The translations under genes and the position numbers were made by a program. The notes below the pieces were generated by a model, which saw only the letters and a list, made by a program, of their open reading frames with translations, was not told the DNA's origin and did no database searches. A DNA stretch of 64,000 nt, taken from NCBI GenBank assembly GCA_015657635.1, contig JACDQM010000027.1, positions 1 to 64,000 of the forward strand. Direction: 5' to 3'. This DNA is from Roseateles sp. Its GTDB lineage: Bacteria > Pseudomonadota > Gammaproteobacteria > Burkholderiales > Burkholderiaceae_C. Positions 49,873 to 58,366 of the stretch are shown here, piece by piece (the first letter of the stretch is position 1; the number at the start of each line of letters is the position of its first letter).

Positions 49873-50333
49873 GCGAGGCCTCTGGATGCGCGGATGGCGA
49901 CCAGCTCCGTCATCAGCCAGCGACGGCGCACCGAGTACGCCACCAGGCCGATGGCGGCTGAGGCCAGCGCCAGCACCACGCCGGCGAAAGCGCCGCTGAA
50001 TACCGCAAGCGCCTGCTGGCCCTGGCCAGCGGCCACGCTCTGCAGGGCGGGACCCAGCGGCACCATCGTTGCGATCAGACCCAGCAGCGGGCTGACGCGG
50101 CCCAGCAGGCGCAGCGGCTCCAACTGCCGGATGACCTGCAGCTCGATCTCCTCAAGAGGCTTGTCGGCATGGCTTTGCAGGCGGCGGTACTTGGGCTCGC
50201 GCCAGCGCTGTGCGGCTTCCATCAGTGTCGCGCCGGTCACCCATAAGGCAAAAACGAAACCCAGGCCGACAAGCAAGAGGACAGGCCACAGCAGGGCCTG
50301 GGCGATCTGGGCGAAACCTTGTTCGAGCATCAT
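49869..50333 (-). CDS. MotA/TolQ/ExbB proton-channel family protein
   Basis: A 154-residue inner-membrane protein with three helices: LLWPVLLLVGLGFVFALWV (about 12), LLGLIATMVPLGPAL (about 83) and a long segment FSGAFAGVVLALASAAIGLV (about 113). The order and the cytoplasmic loop between helices one and two are ExbB/TolQ-like, but it is short. It starts on the cobB stop (ATGA) and is followed by DUF2149, replacing the usual ExbB-ExbD pair. It probably forms a dedicated energiser for the adjacent TonB receptor or CobN-like protein. Confidence 0.85.
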   Translation of the reverse strand: MMLEQGFAQIAQALLWPVLLLVGLGFVFALWVTGATLMEAAQRWREPKYRRLQSHADKPLEEIELQVIRQLEPLRLLGRVSPLLGLIATMVPLGPALQSVAAGQGQQALAVFSGAFAGVVLALASAAIGLVAYSVRRRWLMTELVAIRASRGLA

Positions 50334-51616
50334 GAGCAGAAGAAGGCGGCGATGGCCTGCGGGTTGGATGGAAAGTAGTGGTGGATGTAGCTGGCGCGCA
50401 AGCTGCCCTTGGCATGGAGCGCCTCGGCAGCCCTGCCTGCGTTGGGATTGCTGGCGCGGGCCAAGGGTTCGAGTGGCGTGTCGAGCAGCGAGTAATGGAA
50501 GGTGTGGCCGCGCAGCGCACCTTCGGGCCACTCAATGTGCTGCAGGCCGAGCGCCGCCAGGCGCGCCTGCATCTGCGCGCGGCCGGGCATCAGGCCGGCC
50601 ATCGGATGGGCCACGCCCTCGGCATCCGTCAGGCTTTCGACCAGGGTCAGCATGCCGCCACACTCGGCCAGCAGCGGCTTGTGTGCCGCCAGATGAGAGG
50701 CCAGATCGGAGAAAAAATGCGGATTGGCGCGCAGCGCTGGCGCATGCAACTCGGGATAGCCACCCGGCAGCCACAGCGCATCGCATTCGGGCAGGGCCTG
50801 CCCCTGGATCGGCGCGAAGCACAGCACTTCAGCGCCCAGCGCGCGCAGGCAATCCAGATTGGCCGGGTAGATGAAGGAAAACGCGGCATCCTGTGCCACC
50901 GCGATGCGGCAGCCCTTGAGCAGCGGCCGCGGCGCAGGCGCGGACTCGCGGTCGAAGCGCACCGGCTGGAAGTCGAAGCCGTTCGAGGCATCGCCCCAGG
51001 CCTGCGCCCAACGATCCAGCTGTGCGTCCAGGTCCGGCAGTTCGAGGGCCTGGACCAGACCCAGATGCCGCTCAGGCAGGGCCAGGTCTTGCTGGCGCGG
51101 CAGCGCCGCCACCAGGGGCAAGTTCGCAGGCAGGCCCTCGGCGACCATGCGGCCATGGGCTGCGCTGCCGACGCGATTGGCGACCACGCCGCACAGGCGG
51201 ATGTCGCTGCGGAAGGTCTGCAAGCCCAGCGCCAGCGCAGCAAAGGTCTGGGCCATGGCCGAGGCGTCGATCACGGCCAGCACCGGCAGCCCGAAAGCTG
51301 CGGCCAGGTCGGCGCTGCTGGGCTGGCCGTCGAACAGGCCCATCACACCCTCGACCAGGATCAGGTCAGCGTTCTCTGCGGCTTCGGCCAGCAGCTGCTG
51401 GCAATGCACCAGGCCGCCCATGAACAGGTCGAGCTGATAGACGGGCTGGCCGCTCGCACGTGCCAGCACCATGGGGTCGAGGTAGTCGGGGCCGGTCTTG
51501 AAGACGCGCACTCGCTTGCCGCTGTTGCGTGCATGGCGCGCAATCGCGGCGGTGACACTGGTTTTGCCGGCGCCGGAGCTGGGCGCGCTGACCATCAGGG
51601 CAGGGCAGGAGATCAT
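50330..51616 (-). CDS. cobB: Cobyrinic acid a,c-diamide synthase
   Basis: A 428-residue CobB/CbiA enzyme that amidates the a and c carboxylates of (hydrogeno)cobyrinic acid with glutamine and ATP. The P-loop is SAPSSGAGKTSVTAAI (about residue 9); LVEGVMGLFDG and the glutaminase elbow LAECGGML (Cys about 315) follow. I prefer the ATG with AAGGA five bases ahead over a TTG four codons earlier that overlaps btuD. Overlaps the ExbB-like gene by four bases. Confidence 0.94.
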   Translation of the reverse strand: MISCPALMVSAPSSGAGKTSVTAAIARHARNSGKRVRVFKTGPDYLDPMVLARASGQPVYQLDLFMGGLVHCQQLLAEAAENADLILVEGVMGLFDGQPSSADLAAAFGLPVLAVIDASAMAQTFAALALGLQTFRSDIRLCGVVANRVGSAAHGRMVAEGLPANLPLVAALPRQQDLALPERHLGLVQALELPDLDAQLDRWAQAWGDASNGFDFQPVRFDRESAPAPRPLLKGCRIAVAQDAAFSFIYPANLDCLRALGAEVLCFAPIQGQALPECDALWLPGGYPELHAPALRANPHFFSDLASHLAAHKPLLAECGGMLTLVESLTDAEGVAHPMAGLMPGRAQMQARLAALGLQHIEWPEGALRGHTFHYSLLDTPLEPLARASNPNAGRAAEALHAKGSLRASYIHHYFPSNPQAIAAFFCS

Positions 51617-51624
51617 CAGGTCCT

Positions 51625-52464
51625 TCAAGCGTTGAGTGCCAGCCAGCGGTCCTGCACCTGCAGGATCAGCAGGCGCTGCTGGAACACCTGCTGCAGTGCC
51701 GCGTGCGTGGCCGGGTCGGACGGTGCGCCCTGGTGCACGATGCGGCCGGCGTCCATCACCACCAGGCGGTCGGCCTGCAAGGCGATGTTCAGTTCATGCA
51801 GCACGCTGACCACGGCGGCGCCGCAGCCGGCGCGGCCGCGCACGATCTCCACCCAGTCGCTTTGATGCGGCGGGTCCAGATGCGCCAGCGGCTCGTCCAT
51901 CAGCAGCAGCATCGACTGCACCGCCAGCGCACGCGCCAGCAGCACGCGCTGGCGCTCGCCGCCGGAGAGCCGGCCCAGCGGACGCTCGCGCCAGTCCCAG
52001 CACTGGGTCTGCTCCATGGCCTGGCGGGCTGCGGCATGGTCGGCGGCATTCGGCGGGGCCAGCCAGGCCTGGTGCGGCAAGCGGCCCAGCATCACCACCT
52101 CGTAGGCGCTGAGCTCATCGGTGCTGCTCTCGTTCTGGCCCAGCCAGGCGATCTGGCGGGCGCGCTCGCGGGGGCTCCAGCTGGCCCAGGGGCGCTGCTG
52201 CAGCTGCAGCTCGCCATCGAAAGGCAGCAGGCCGGCCAGCGCGCGCAAGAGTGTGGATTTGCCGGCGCCATTGGGGCCGACAATGGCGGTCCACCCAGCT
52301 TGATCCAGCTTCAGTTGCAGCTCGTGCAGGATTTGCTGGCCGCCCAGTCGCAGCGACTGCAGGCGAAGGTCCAGCGCCGGGAGCGCGGGCACGGCGTCGG
52401 TCAGGTGACCCTCGCGCTGATCGCGCTCCGGTGCCAGCGCTTTGGCGCGGCCATGCGCGCTCAC
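51625..52464 (-). CDS. btuD: Vitamin B12 ABC transporter ATPase
   Basis: About 279 residues. Walker A GPNGAGKST, signature LSGGERQRVLLARAL, Walker B LLLMDEPLAHLD and the H-loop region SVLHELNIALQ. A GTG start inside the btuC stop gives SAHGRAKALAPERD before conserved sequence begins; the longer ORF upstream is the btuC gene in another frame. Powers uptake of corrinoids across the inner membrane with BtuC and BtuF. Confidence 0.93.
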   Translation of the reverse strand: MSAHGRAKALAPERDQREGHLTDAVPALPALDLRLQSLRLGGQQILHELQLKLDQAGWTAIVGPNGAGKSTLLRALAGLLPFDGELQLQQRPWASWSPRERARQIAWLGQNESSTDELSAYEVVMLGRLPHQAWLAPPNAADHAAARQAMEQTQCWDWRERPLGRLSGGERQRVLLARALAVQSMLLLMDEPLAHLDPPHQSDWVEIVRGRAGCGAAVVSVLHELNIALQADRLVVMDAGRIVHQGAPSDPATHAALQQVFQQRLLILQVQDRWLALNA

Positions 52465-53471
52465 AGCCCGATCCCCTGGCCCTGGCTGCGCTTGCGCATC
52501 AGCCACAGCAGATAGCTGCCGCCCAGCAGCGCGGTGATCACGCCGACCGGCAGTTCCTGCGGCGCGATCAGCCAGCGCGCCAGGATGTCCGAGGCCAGCA
52601 GCAGCGTGCCGCCCGCCAGCGGTGCGGCCAGCAGTAGCTGGCCATGCGCGGTGGGCGCCCAGCTGCGCACCAGGTGCGGCGCGACCAGGCCGACGAAGGC
52701 GATCAGACCGCATTGGGCCACCGCGGCGCCGGTGGCCAGCGTGAGGGCGGCAATCAGCAGCAGGCGCACCAGCGCCAGCCGCAGACCCAGCGAGCGCGCG
52801 GTGGCTTCGCCCAGGGTCAGCGCATCCAGTGTCTTGCTGCAGGCCAGCGCCAGGGCCAGCGTGGCCAGCAGCACCACGGCCATGATGGCCACCGCGTTCC
52901 AGCCCAGGAAACCGGTGCTGCCCAGCATGAAGGCCTGCATCGCGCGCAGCATGTCGGGGTTGGCCAGCGTCAGCAGGCTGGAGGCCGAGCCCAGCACCAC
53001 GCCGACGATCACGCCGGCCAGCAGTAGGCGCAGCGACTGCTCGACGCCGCGCGCCAGCAGCAGCGTCAGCAGCACCGCCAGCACCGCGCCGGCAAAGGCG
53101 GCGCCGGTCATCCCCAGGCGCAGCGCCATGGCGGTTGCCGCGGGCGACAAGCCCAGCGCGAACAGCAGCGCCGCCACACCCAGCGAGGCGCCGGCCGAGC
53201 AGCCCAGCAGATAGGGGTCGGCCAAGGGATTGCGGAACAGGCCTTGCGCGATCGCGCCGGCCAGCGCCAGCAGCGCACCGGCCAGCCAGGCGCCGATCGA
53301 GCGCGGGGCGCGGATCTCCCACAGGATCTTGCGCATGGTTTCGTCCTGCGAGAACCAGGGCGAGAAACCGGTGCTGCCGGTGGACAGGCCCAGCAGCAGC
53401 AGCAGGGCGCTGAGCAGCAGCAGCACCAGCAGCAGCTGGCGGTTGCGCTGGCGGCGCAGAACCGGGCTCAT
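52461..53471 (-). CDS. btuC: Vitamin B12 ABC transporter permease
   Basis: A 336-residue FecCD-type permease with about ten helices. Motifs: LGLSTGSTGFSPW near the first periplasmic loop, RAPRSIGAWLAGALLALAG (about 53), and GLIAFVGLVAPHLVRSW (about 250), the usual cytoplasmic coupling segment. Start and btuF stop share the bases TGATG. Substrate assigned from the B12 riboswitch operon and flanking btuF and btuD. Confidence 0.93.
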   Translation of the reverse strand: MSPVLRRQRNRQLLLVLLLLSALLLLLGLSTGSTGFSPWFSQDETMRKILWEIRAPRSIGAWLAGALLALAGAIAQGLFRNPLADPYLLGCSAGASLGVAALLFALGLSPAATAMALRLGMTGAAFAGAVLAVLLTLLLARGVEQSLRLLLAGVIVGVVLGSASSLLTLANPDMLRAMQAFMLGSTGFLGWNAVAIMAVVLLATLALALACSKTLDALTLGEATARSLGLRLALVRLLLIAALTLATGAAVAQCGLIAFVGLVAPHLVRSWAPTAHGQLLLAAPLAGGTLLLASDILARWLIAPQELPVGVITALLGGSYLLWLMRKRSQGQGIGL

Positions 53472-54400
53472 CAGCGCATGCCTCCCGGCGGCGCGGTGAA
53501 GGCCACGCTGGGCCAGGCCACCGGACCGGCCGCGGCATCACGCAGGCAACGTGCCATCAGCGCCGCGGCCTCGGCCATGCGCGGGCCGGGGCGCACCAGC
53601 ACATCCGATTCAGCCGGCAGCCAGACGCAGATCTTCTTGTCCTTGACCGCACGCATGCCGCTCCAGCCGGGGCGCTGCGGCAGGCCGGGCGCATTGCGTT
53701 GGCCGACCATGATCAGCTGCGGGTCGGCGCGCACGACGAATTCGGGATTGATCTTGGGGAAGGGCCCCAGCTCGGGCGGGATGATGTTGCGCGCGCCCAG
53801 GCGCGCCAGCGTCTCGCCGATGAAGGAGCTGGTGCCGGCGGCATAGGGCGCGCTGTCGACCTCGTAGTAGACGCTCATGCCGCGGGCTGCTGGCGGCAGA
53901 CCGGCGGCGGCATGTTTGATGGCGCCATCGATGCGGTTCCAGACGCGTCGCGCTTCGTCGCCTTTGCCGAGCACCTGTGCCACCGTGCCCAGCACCCGCT
54001 GCACGTCGGCATGGGTCTTGGGCTCCAGCGCGATCACCTTCAAGCCCAGCGCCTCCAGGCGCTCGGTCAGGCGCGAGGAGATGCTCAACAGCACCACGTC
54101 CGGCCGCAGCGCCAGGATGGCCTCGATGCTGGTGTCGTCAAGCCCGCCGACCTTGGGCAGGGCCAGCACCGGGGCCGGGTGGTTCGAGAATCGGTCCACC
54201 CCAACGAGACGCGCGCACTCGCCGAGTTCGCAAACGGTCTCCGTCAGAGAGGGCAGCAGGCTGACGATGCGCTTGGGCACGGCAGGCAGCGTGACTGAGT
54301 GGCCGCGGTCATCCTTGAGTTTCAAGGTCTGCGCGGCCGCGCTGTGGGCCAGGGTCGCGGCCAGCAGCACAAGCCCCAGGCGACGAAGAGTTGCTCTCAT
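53471..54400 (-). CDS. btuF: Vitamin B12 periplasmic binding protein
   Basis: A 309-residue class III solute-binding protein with signal sequence LVLLAATLAHSAAAQ. Family segments: PKRIVSLLPSLTETVCELG, LVGVDRFSNHP, and LRPDVVLLSISSRLTERLEAL. The long ORF upstream is not part of the gene; the ATG overlaps the cobU stop. Delivers corrinoid to BtuCD. Confidence 0.93.
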   Translation of the reverse strand: MRATLRRLGLVLLAATLAHSAAAQTLKLKDDRGHSVTLPAVPKRIVSLLPSLTETVCELGECARLVGVDRFSNHPAPVLALPKVGGLDDTSIEAILALRPDVVLLSISSRLTERLEALGLKVIALEPKTHADVQRVLGTVAQVLGKGDEARRVWNRIDGAIKHAAAGLPPAARGMSVYYEVDSAPYAAGTSSFIGETLARLGARNIIPPELGPFPKINPEFVVRADPQLIMVGQRNAPGLPQRPGWSGMRAVKDKKICVWLPAESDVLVRPGPRMAEAAALMARCLRDAAAGPVAWPSVAFTAPPGGMR

Positions 54401-54963
54401 CCTTGTTCCTCCACGGGCCGGCTCCAGGCCTGCCCAGCCACCATCAGGGTCAGCGTGGCGCAGCGGCGCGCAATCTGCTGATTGAGGCGCCCCAACTCGT
54501 CCACGTAGGCGCGCACCTCGCGCCCCATCGGCATCACGCCCCAGCCGACCTCGTTGGACACGAAGACCACCGGCGAGGCCAGCTGCGGCAGCAGCGCGTC
54601 CAGTGCCGCGCATTCCTCCAGCCAGGCTTCGCGGCGCGGGGCGCCGTGCATGGGCATCAGCCAGTTGGTCAGCCACAGCGTCAGGCAGTCCACCACCAGC
54701 AGGCGCTGCGGCGCGGCCTGCGCGCGCAGCGCCTCGCACAGCTGCAGCGGTTCTTCCACCGTGTCCACGCCAGCCGGGCGCTCGGCGCGGTGGCGGGCAA
54801 TGCGCGCGCGCATTTCCTCGTCATGCGCCTCGGCGGTGGCGATCAGCGTGACGCTGCGGCCCGGCTGCTCGCGCAGCCAGGCCAGCGCCAGGCGCTCGGC
54901 CTGGCGCGACTTGCCGCTGCGCTGGCCGCCGACGACCAGCTGGTGGTGCGCCGCTGCCTGCAT
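54397..54963 (-). CDS. cobU: Adenosylcobinamide kinase/guanylyltransferase
   Basis: A 188-residue bifunctional enzyme (CobU/CobP) that phosphorylates adenosylcobinamide and adds GMP. P-loop VVGGQRSGKSRQAERLAL (about residue 10), RHRAERPAGVDTVEEP, LVVDCLTLWLTNWL and SNEVGWGVMP are all present. Lies three bases after btuB and overlaps btuF. Confidence 0.95.
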   Translation of the reverse strand: MQAAAHHQLVVGGQRSGKSRQAERLALAWLREQPGRSVTLIATAEAHDEEMRARIARHRAERPAGVDTVEEPLQLCEALRAQAAPQRLLVVDCLTLWLTNWLMPMHGAPRREAWLEECAALDALLPQLASPVVFVSNEVGWGVMPMGREVRAYVDELGRLNQQIARRCATLTLMVAGQAWSRPVEEQG

Positions 54964-54966
54964 GGC

Positions 54967-56889
54967 TCAGTTCGCCGGTGTGAAGCGCAGGCCGACGAAC
55001 AGCGTGCGCGGGGCCTGCTGGTAGCTGTAGGCCGTCTGGTACTCGCGGTCGAAGGCGTTGTCCAGATTGGCTTGCAGGCGCAGCTGCGGGCTGAGGCGGT
55101 ACTGCACATCGAAGTTGGCCAGCCCATAGCCGCCCAGCTTGCGCGTGTTGGCCGCGTTGTCCCAGCGCTGGGCCGAGGCCTGAACTGCTGCGCCCAGCAT
55201 CCAGTTGCCCAGCGTGGTCTCGGCGCGCAGCGTGCCGTGGCGCTCGGCGCGGCGGGCGAGCAGCAGGCCGGTGCTGGCGTCCTTGGGTGAGCTGAAGTCC
55301 AGCGTGCCGCTCAGACGCACGATGCCCAGCTGTGCCGATCCCGACAGGCTCAGGCCCTTGAGCTCGGCACGCGCGACGTTCCGATAGCAGCCAAACGTGC
55401 TGTTGCAGCTGCCCGCCGCACCGAACACGATCAGGTTGCTGATCTTGTTCAGGTAAGCGGTGGCACCGATTTCGTAGCTGCCGCCGTCCCAGCGCAGGCC
55501 GAACTCGCGATTGCGGCCGCGCTCGGGGTTCAGCGCGGCGACGCCGGGCTTGCTGAGGTCGGGGCCGTAGATGCTGCCGCGCTGATACAGCGTCGGCGCA
55601 CGGAAAGCATTGCCCAGCGAGGCGTAGGCACGCAGTCCGTCGATCAGCTTGAAGCCGCCGGCCAGCGTGCCGGTGCTGACGCCGCCGAACTCGCTGTAGT
55701 CATCATGGCGTGCATGGGCTTGCAGGTCGAAGCGCTGGGTCTGGTAGAGCCAGCCCAGTCCGGCGGCGTTCTGGCTGCGCTGGTCATTGCCGCCTGTGCG
55801 CAGGCCGGAGTTGAGCAAGCGGTCTTCGCTGCGCTCGAGCTGGAAGTTCAGTTGCTGAGTCGCGCTGAATCTGTAGGAACCCAGCAGCGCCACATTGCGC
55901 AACGTCGTCTCGGTCAGGTAGGGCGAGGGCGTGGTCTCGTAGCGGTCGCGGCCTTGGCCAACGCTCAGCTCGGTGCGCAGCGCAGCACTCCACTGCGCGG
56001 CCCAGCTGGCGCGCAGCGCGCGGTTGTCCTGGATCGCGTGATCGTCAACGGTCGGGCGCGACGAGGAACCGTCGTATTGACCGTCGGTATGCGCAGCCAC
56101 GGCCAGCAGCTCGATGCGGTGTCCGCTGGCGATGTTGCTGCCCAGGCGCAGCGTGCCGCTGTAGTTGCTCCAGCCGTCGAGGTCCGGCACATAGGAGAAG
56201 GCCGACTGTTTGGTGGTCGCGTTGAAGCCCTTGCTCTCTTCGGTGGCCAGGCTCAGCATGTAGTCGAACTGCGCAGTACCGCCGCTGAGGGTTGTATCGG
56301 CCTTGAAGGAGGACAGGCTGCCGTAGGCGGCGCCCAGCTCCACGCGCGGGGCCGCGCTCTTGCCGTCACCCTTGCGGCTGATGATGTGCACCACGCCGCC
56401 CACGGCGTCGGAGCCGTAGATCGCGCTGGCCGGGCCCTTGAGCACTTCCACACGCTCGACGTTGGCCAGCGGGAGGGCCTGCCAGGAGGCACCGCCGGTG
56501 GACTGCGAGTCCATGCGCACGCCGTCCAGCAGCACCACGGTGTGGCGGCTGTCGGCCCCGCGCAGGAACAGCGAGGTGTTGCTGGCCGGACCGCCGTTGC
56601 GGACCAGTTCGGCACAGCCTGCATTGCGCAGCAGATCAGCCACCGATCCGAAAGCCTGGCGCTCGATCTCGGCGCGGCTGATCACCGTCAGGTCGGCCAG
56701 CACATCGCCCAGGCGCTGCGGCATGCGCGAAGCCGTGACGACAACCTGGTCGAGGCGATTGCCCGGTGTTTGTTGAGCCTGGGAGGGCAGGGCCAGCGCC
56801 AGCGGCGCGAGGGTGAAGACAGCGGCGCGCAGCAGTGTGGCGCGGGCAGGGGCGCAGGGACGCACAGCGCCTCGGAAACTAGCAGTCAT
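54967..56889 (-). CDS. btuB: Vitamin B12 outer-membrane TonB receptor
   Basis: A 640-residue outer-membrane receptor, first gene under the cobalamin riboswitch. A long N-terminal signal (AAVFTLAPLALALPSQAQQ) is followed by the TonB box DQVVVTASR and the plug (SLFLRGADSRHTVVLLDGVR; KGPASAIYGSDAVGGVVHI). A 22-strand barrel ends in the C-terminal aromatic GLRFTPAN; the final residue is not Phe. The BtuB-like plug and the riboswitch make B12 the most likely ligand. The N-terminal region contains a Cys in RNAGCAELV that is unusual. Confidence 0.9.
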   Translation of the reverse strand: MTASFRGAVRPCAPARATLLRAAVFTLAPLALALPSQAQQTPGNRLDQVVVTASRMPQRLGDVLADLTVISRAEIERQAFGSVADLLRNAGCAELVRNGGPASNTSLFLRGADSRHTVVLLDGVRMDSQSTGGASWQALPLANVERVEVLKGPASAIYGSDAVGGVVHIISRKGDGKSAAPRVELGAAYGSLSSFKADTTLSGGTAQFDYMLSLATEESKGFNATTKQSAFSYVPDLDGWSNYSGTLRLGSNIASGHRIELLAVAAHTDGQYDGSSSRPTVDDHAIQDNRALRASWAAQWSAALRTELSVGQGRDRYETTPSPYLTETTLRNVALLGSYRFSATQQLNFQLERSEDRLLNSGLRTGGNDQRSQNAAGLGWLYQTQRFDLQAHARHDDYSEFGGVSTGTLAGGFKLIDGLRAYASLGNAFRAPTLYQRGSIYGPDLSKPGVAALNPERGRNREFGLRWDGGSYEIGATAYLNKISNLIVFGAAGSCNSTFGCYRNVARAELKGLSLSGSAQLGIVRLSGTLDFSSPKDASTGLLLARRAERHGTLRAETTLGNWMLGAAVQASAQRWDNAANTRKLGGYGLANFDVQYRLSPQLRLQANLDNAFDREYQTAYSYQQAPRTLFVGLRFTPAN

Positions 56890-56974
56890 GAGAGAAGGGA
56901 CCAGTCGATATGTCCAGGCGCCAGCTTCCCCGCAGGCCCCTGTGAAACGACGCGCCGGCGCCGGGGCGCTGACA

Positions 56975-57165
56975 CATCACCTGTTGGCCGGTATCCGGGC
57001 TGGTGGACTTCATCCCTGCATCCTTCCCAGCGCTTCGGCGAGCGCCAGTGGATTGATGTGCAGGGACTGGAAGCCGAAGGGCTTCGTCCACTTACCGTTG
57101 CGGGGACAGCTCAGGTTGGGTTTGCCTCGATGAGACGCACCTTCCTGATTCCCGTTTAACTGCAC
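56975..57165 (-). promoter_or_regulatory. Cobalamin riboswitch
   Basis: On the minus strand the leader holds the consensus parts of the adenosylcobalamin riboswitch in order: AAACGGGAATCAGGAAGGTG, then CTGAGCTGTCCCCGCAACGG, then the B12 box region with CCACTGGCGC followed by CTGGGAAGGATG, then GATGAAGTCCACCAGCCCG and ATACCGGCC. It lies 90-280 bp upstream of the btuB ATG. A GC-rich hairpin just downstream (about 56950-56970) is a candidate for the switching element. It should repress the whole operon when B12 is plentiful. Confidence 0.95.
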
Positions 57166-57201
57166 GGACGCAATGTCCGCACGAGCACCAACAGCGTGAT
57201 T

Positions 57202-57657
57202 CTATTGCTGTTGCCGGCTGGGCTTGTCGTTTGCAGCCGACTTGGGCTTGTCGACACGCTTGACCTTCTTGGGCTTTGGCGGCTGCTTCTTGCCGTCCTT
57301 TGGGGTGCTCGCTGCAGCAGTGGGGGGCTCGCTGCGATGTCCCCGGATGCCGATCGCCGGCGCTGCATTGCGGCGCGCGTCGGCCTCCTTCTTGAGCCGC
57401 TCGCGCTCCATGGCGTCGGCTTGTTTGCGCTCGCGCTGGGCGCGTTCGCGGGCCTCGCGGACCTGCGCCTCGCTAGGCTGGTCGTACTTCACTTCCTTGC
57501 CCGGCCTGCCGTCAGGGCAGGGCTCATCGCGCAGGTCACGGCCGTCCGGGCCGCAGCGGTACAGCGGCGTGCTGCGGGGTTCAGTTTGCGCCAACGCTGT
57601 GCTGCCAAGCGCCATCAGGGTGATGATGACGCAGCCCAGTGTCAGCGCGGTCTTCAT
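57202..57657 (-). CDS. Exported DUF4124-like protein with charged tail
   Basis: A 151-residue protein with signal sequence [17 protein letters not shown], then a short DUF4124-like motif [19 protein letters not shown] with two cysteines. A long highly charged helix follows ([20 protein letters not shown]) and a Lys/Pro-rich end. DUF4124 proteins are common, uncharacterised Burkholderiales envelope proteins. Its ATG overlaps the pth stop. Confidence 0.75.
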   Translation of the reverse strand: MKTALTLGCVIITLMALGSTALAQTEPRSTPLYRCGPDGRDLRDEPCPDGRPGKEVKYDQPSEAQVREARERAQRERKQADAMERERLKKEADARRNAAPAIGIRGHRSEPPTAAASTPKDGKKQPPKPKKVKRVDKPKSAANDKPSRQQQ

Positions 57658-58328
57658 GTGCTGGTTTCCTTGTCGCTGTCCGCCGGCGCAGCGCCTTCGG
57701 CAGTTTCGGGGACTGGCGGCTTGGGCGGCTTCGGTGGTTTGGGGCGCGGCGGCTTGGCGTGGATCTTCATCATCGCCTTGTCCATCTCGCCCTTGAACAG
57801 CAGCTCTGCGGCCTGCAGCGACTTGTCAATGCAGTCCTCGATGGCCTGTCGCTCCGACAGCGGTGGCTTGCGCAGCACATAGGCCGCCACTTCGGCCTTG
57901 ACACCGGGATGGCCGATGCCGAGACGCAGACGCCAGAAGTTAGCTGATCCGAGCTGGGCCTGCATGTCCTTGAGGCCGTTGTGGCCGCCGTTGCCACCGC
58001 CTTGCTTGAACTTCATCTCGCCAGGCGCCAGGTCGAGCTCGTCGTGCACGGCCAGGATTTCCTCGGGCGCTATCTTGAAGAAGCGTGCCAGCGAGGCGAC
58101 CGACTTGCCCGACAGGTTCATATAGGTCATCGGTTCGAGCAGCCAGATCGGGCCCGATGCGCCGGGCGCGTTGTTGACGCGGGCGGCCAGGCCGAAGTAG
58201 TTGCGCTCGACCTGCAGGCTGGTGCCCAGACGGCGCGCCAGCGTGTCCACCCACCAGAAGCCGGCGTTGTGGCGCGTGTCTTCGTATTCAGTGCCGGGGT
58301 TGCCCAGGCCAACAATCAGTCGAATCAT
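57654..58328 (-). CDS. pth: Peptidyl-tRNA hydrolase, C-terminal extension
   Basis: Releases tRNA from stalled peptidyl-tRNA. The catalytic His is in [11 protein letters not shown] (about residue 20), with [29 protein letters not shown] and [12 protein letters not shown] complete. At 224 residues it is about 30 longer than usual. The extra tail is Pro/Lys repeats ([15 protein letters not shown]) then acidic. It belongs with prs-rplY-pth, though here an opposite-strand peptidase gene lies between rplY and pth. Confidence 0.93.
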   Translation of the reverse strand: MIRLIVGLGNPGTEYEDTRHNAGFWWVDTLARRLGTSLQVERNYFGLAARVNNAPGASGPIWLLEPMTYMNLSGKSVASLARFFKIAPEEILAVHDELDLAPGEMKFKQGGGNGGHNGLKDMQAQLGSANFWRLRLGIGHPGVKAEVAAYVLRKPPLSERQAIEDCIDKSLQAAELLFKGEMDKAMMKIHAKPPRPKPPKPPKPPVPETAEGAAPADSDKETST

Positions 58329-58366
58329 GATGGCGGCGATTATCGGCGCTGGCTTAGGATCCGACC

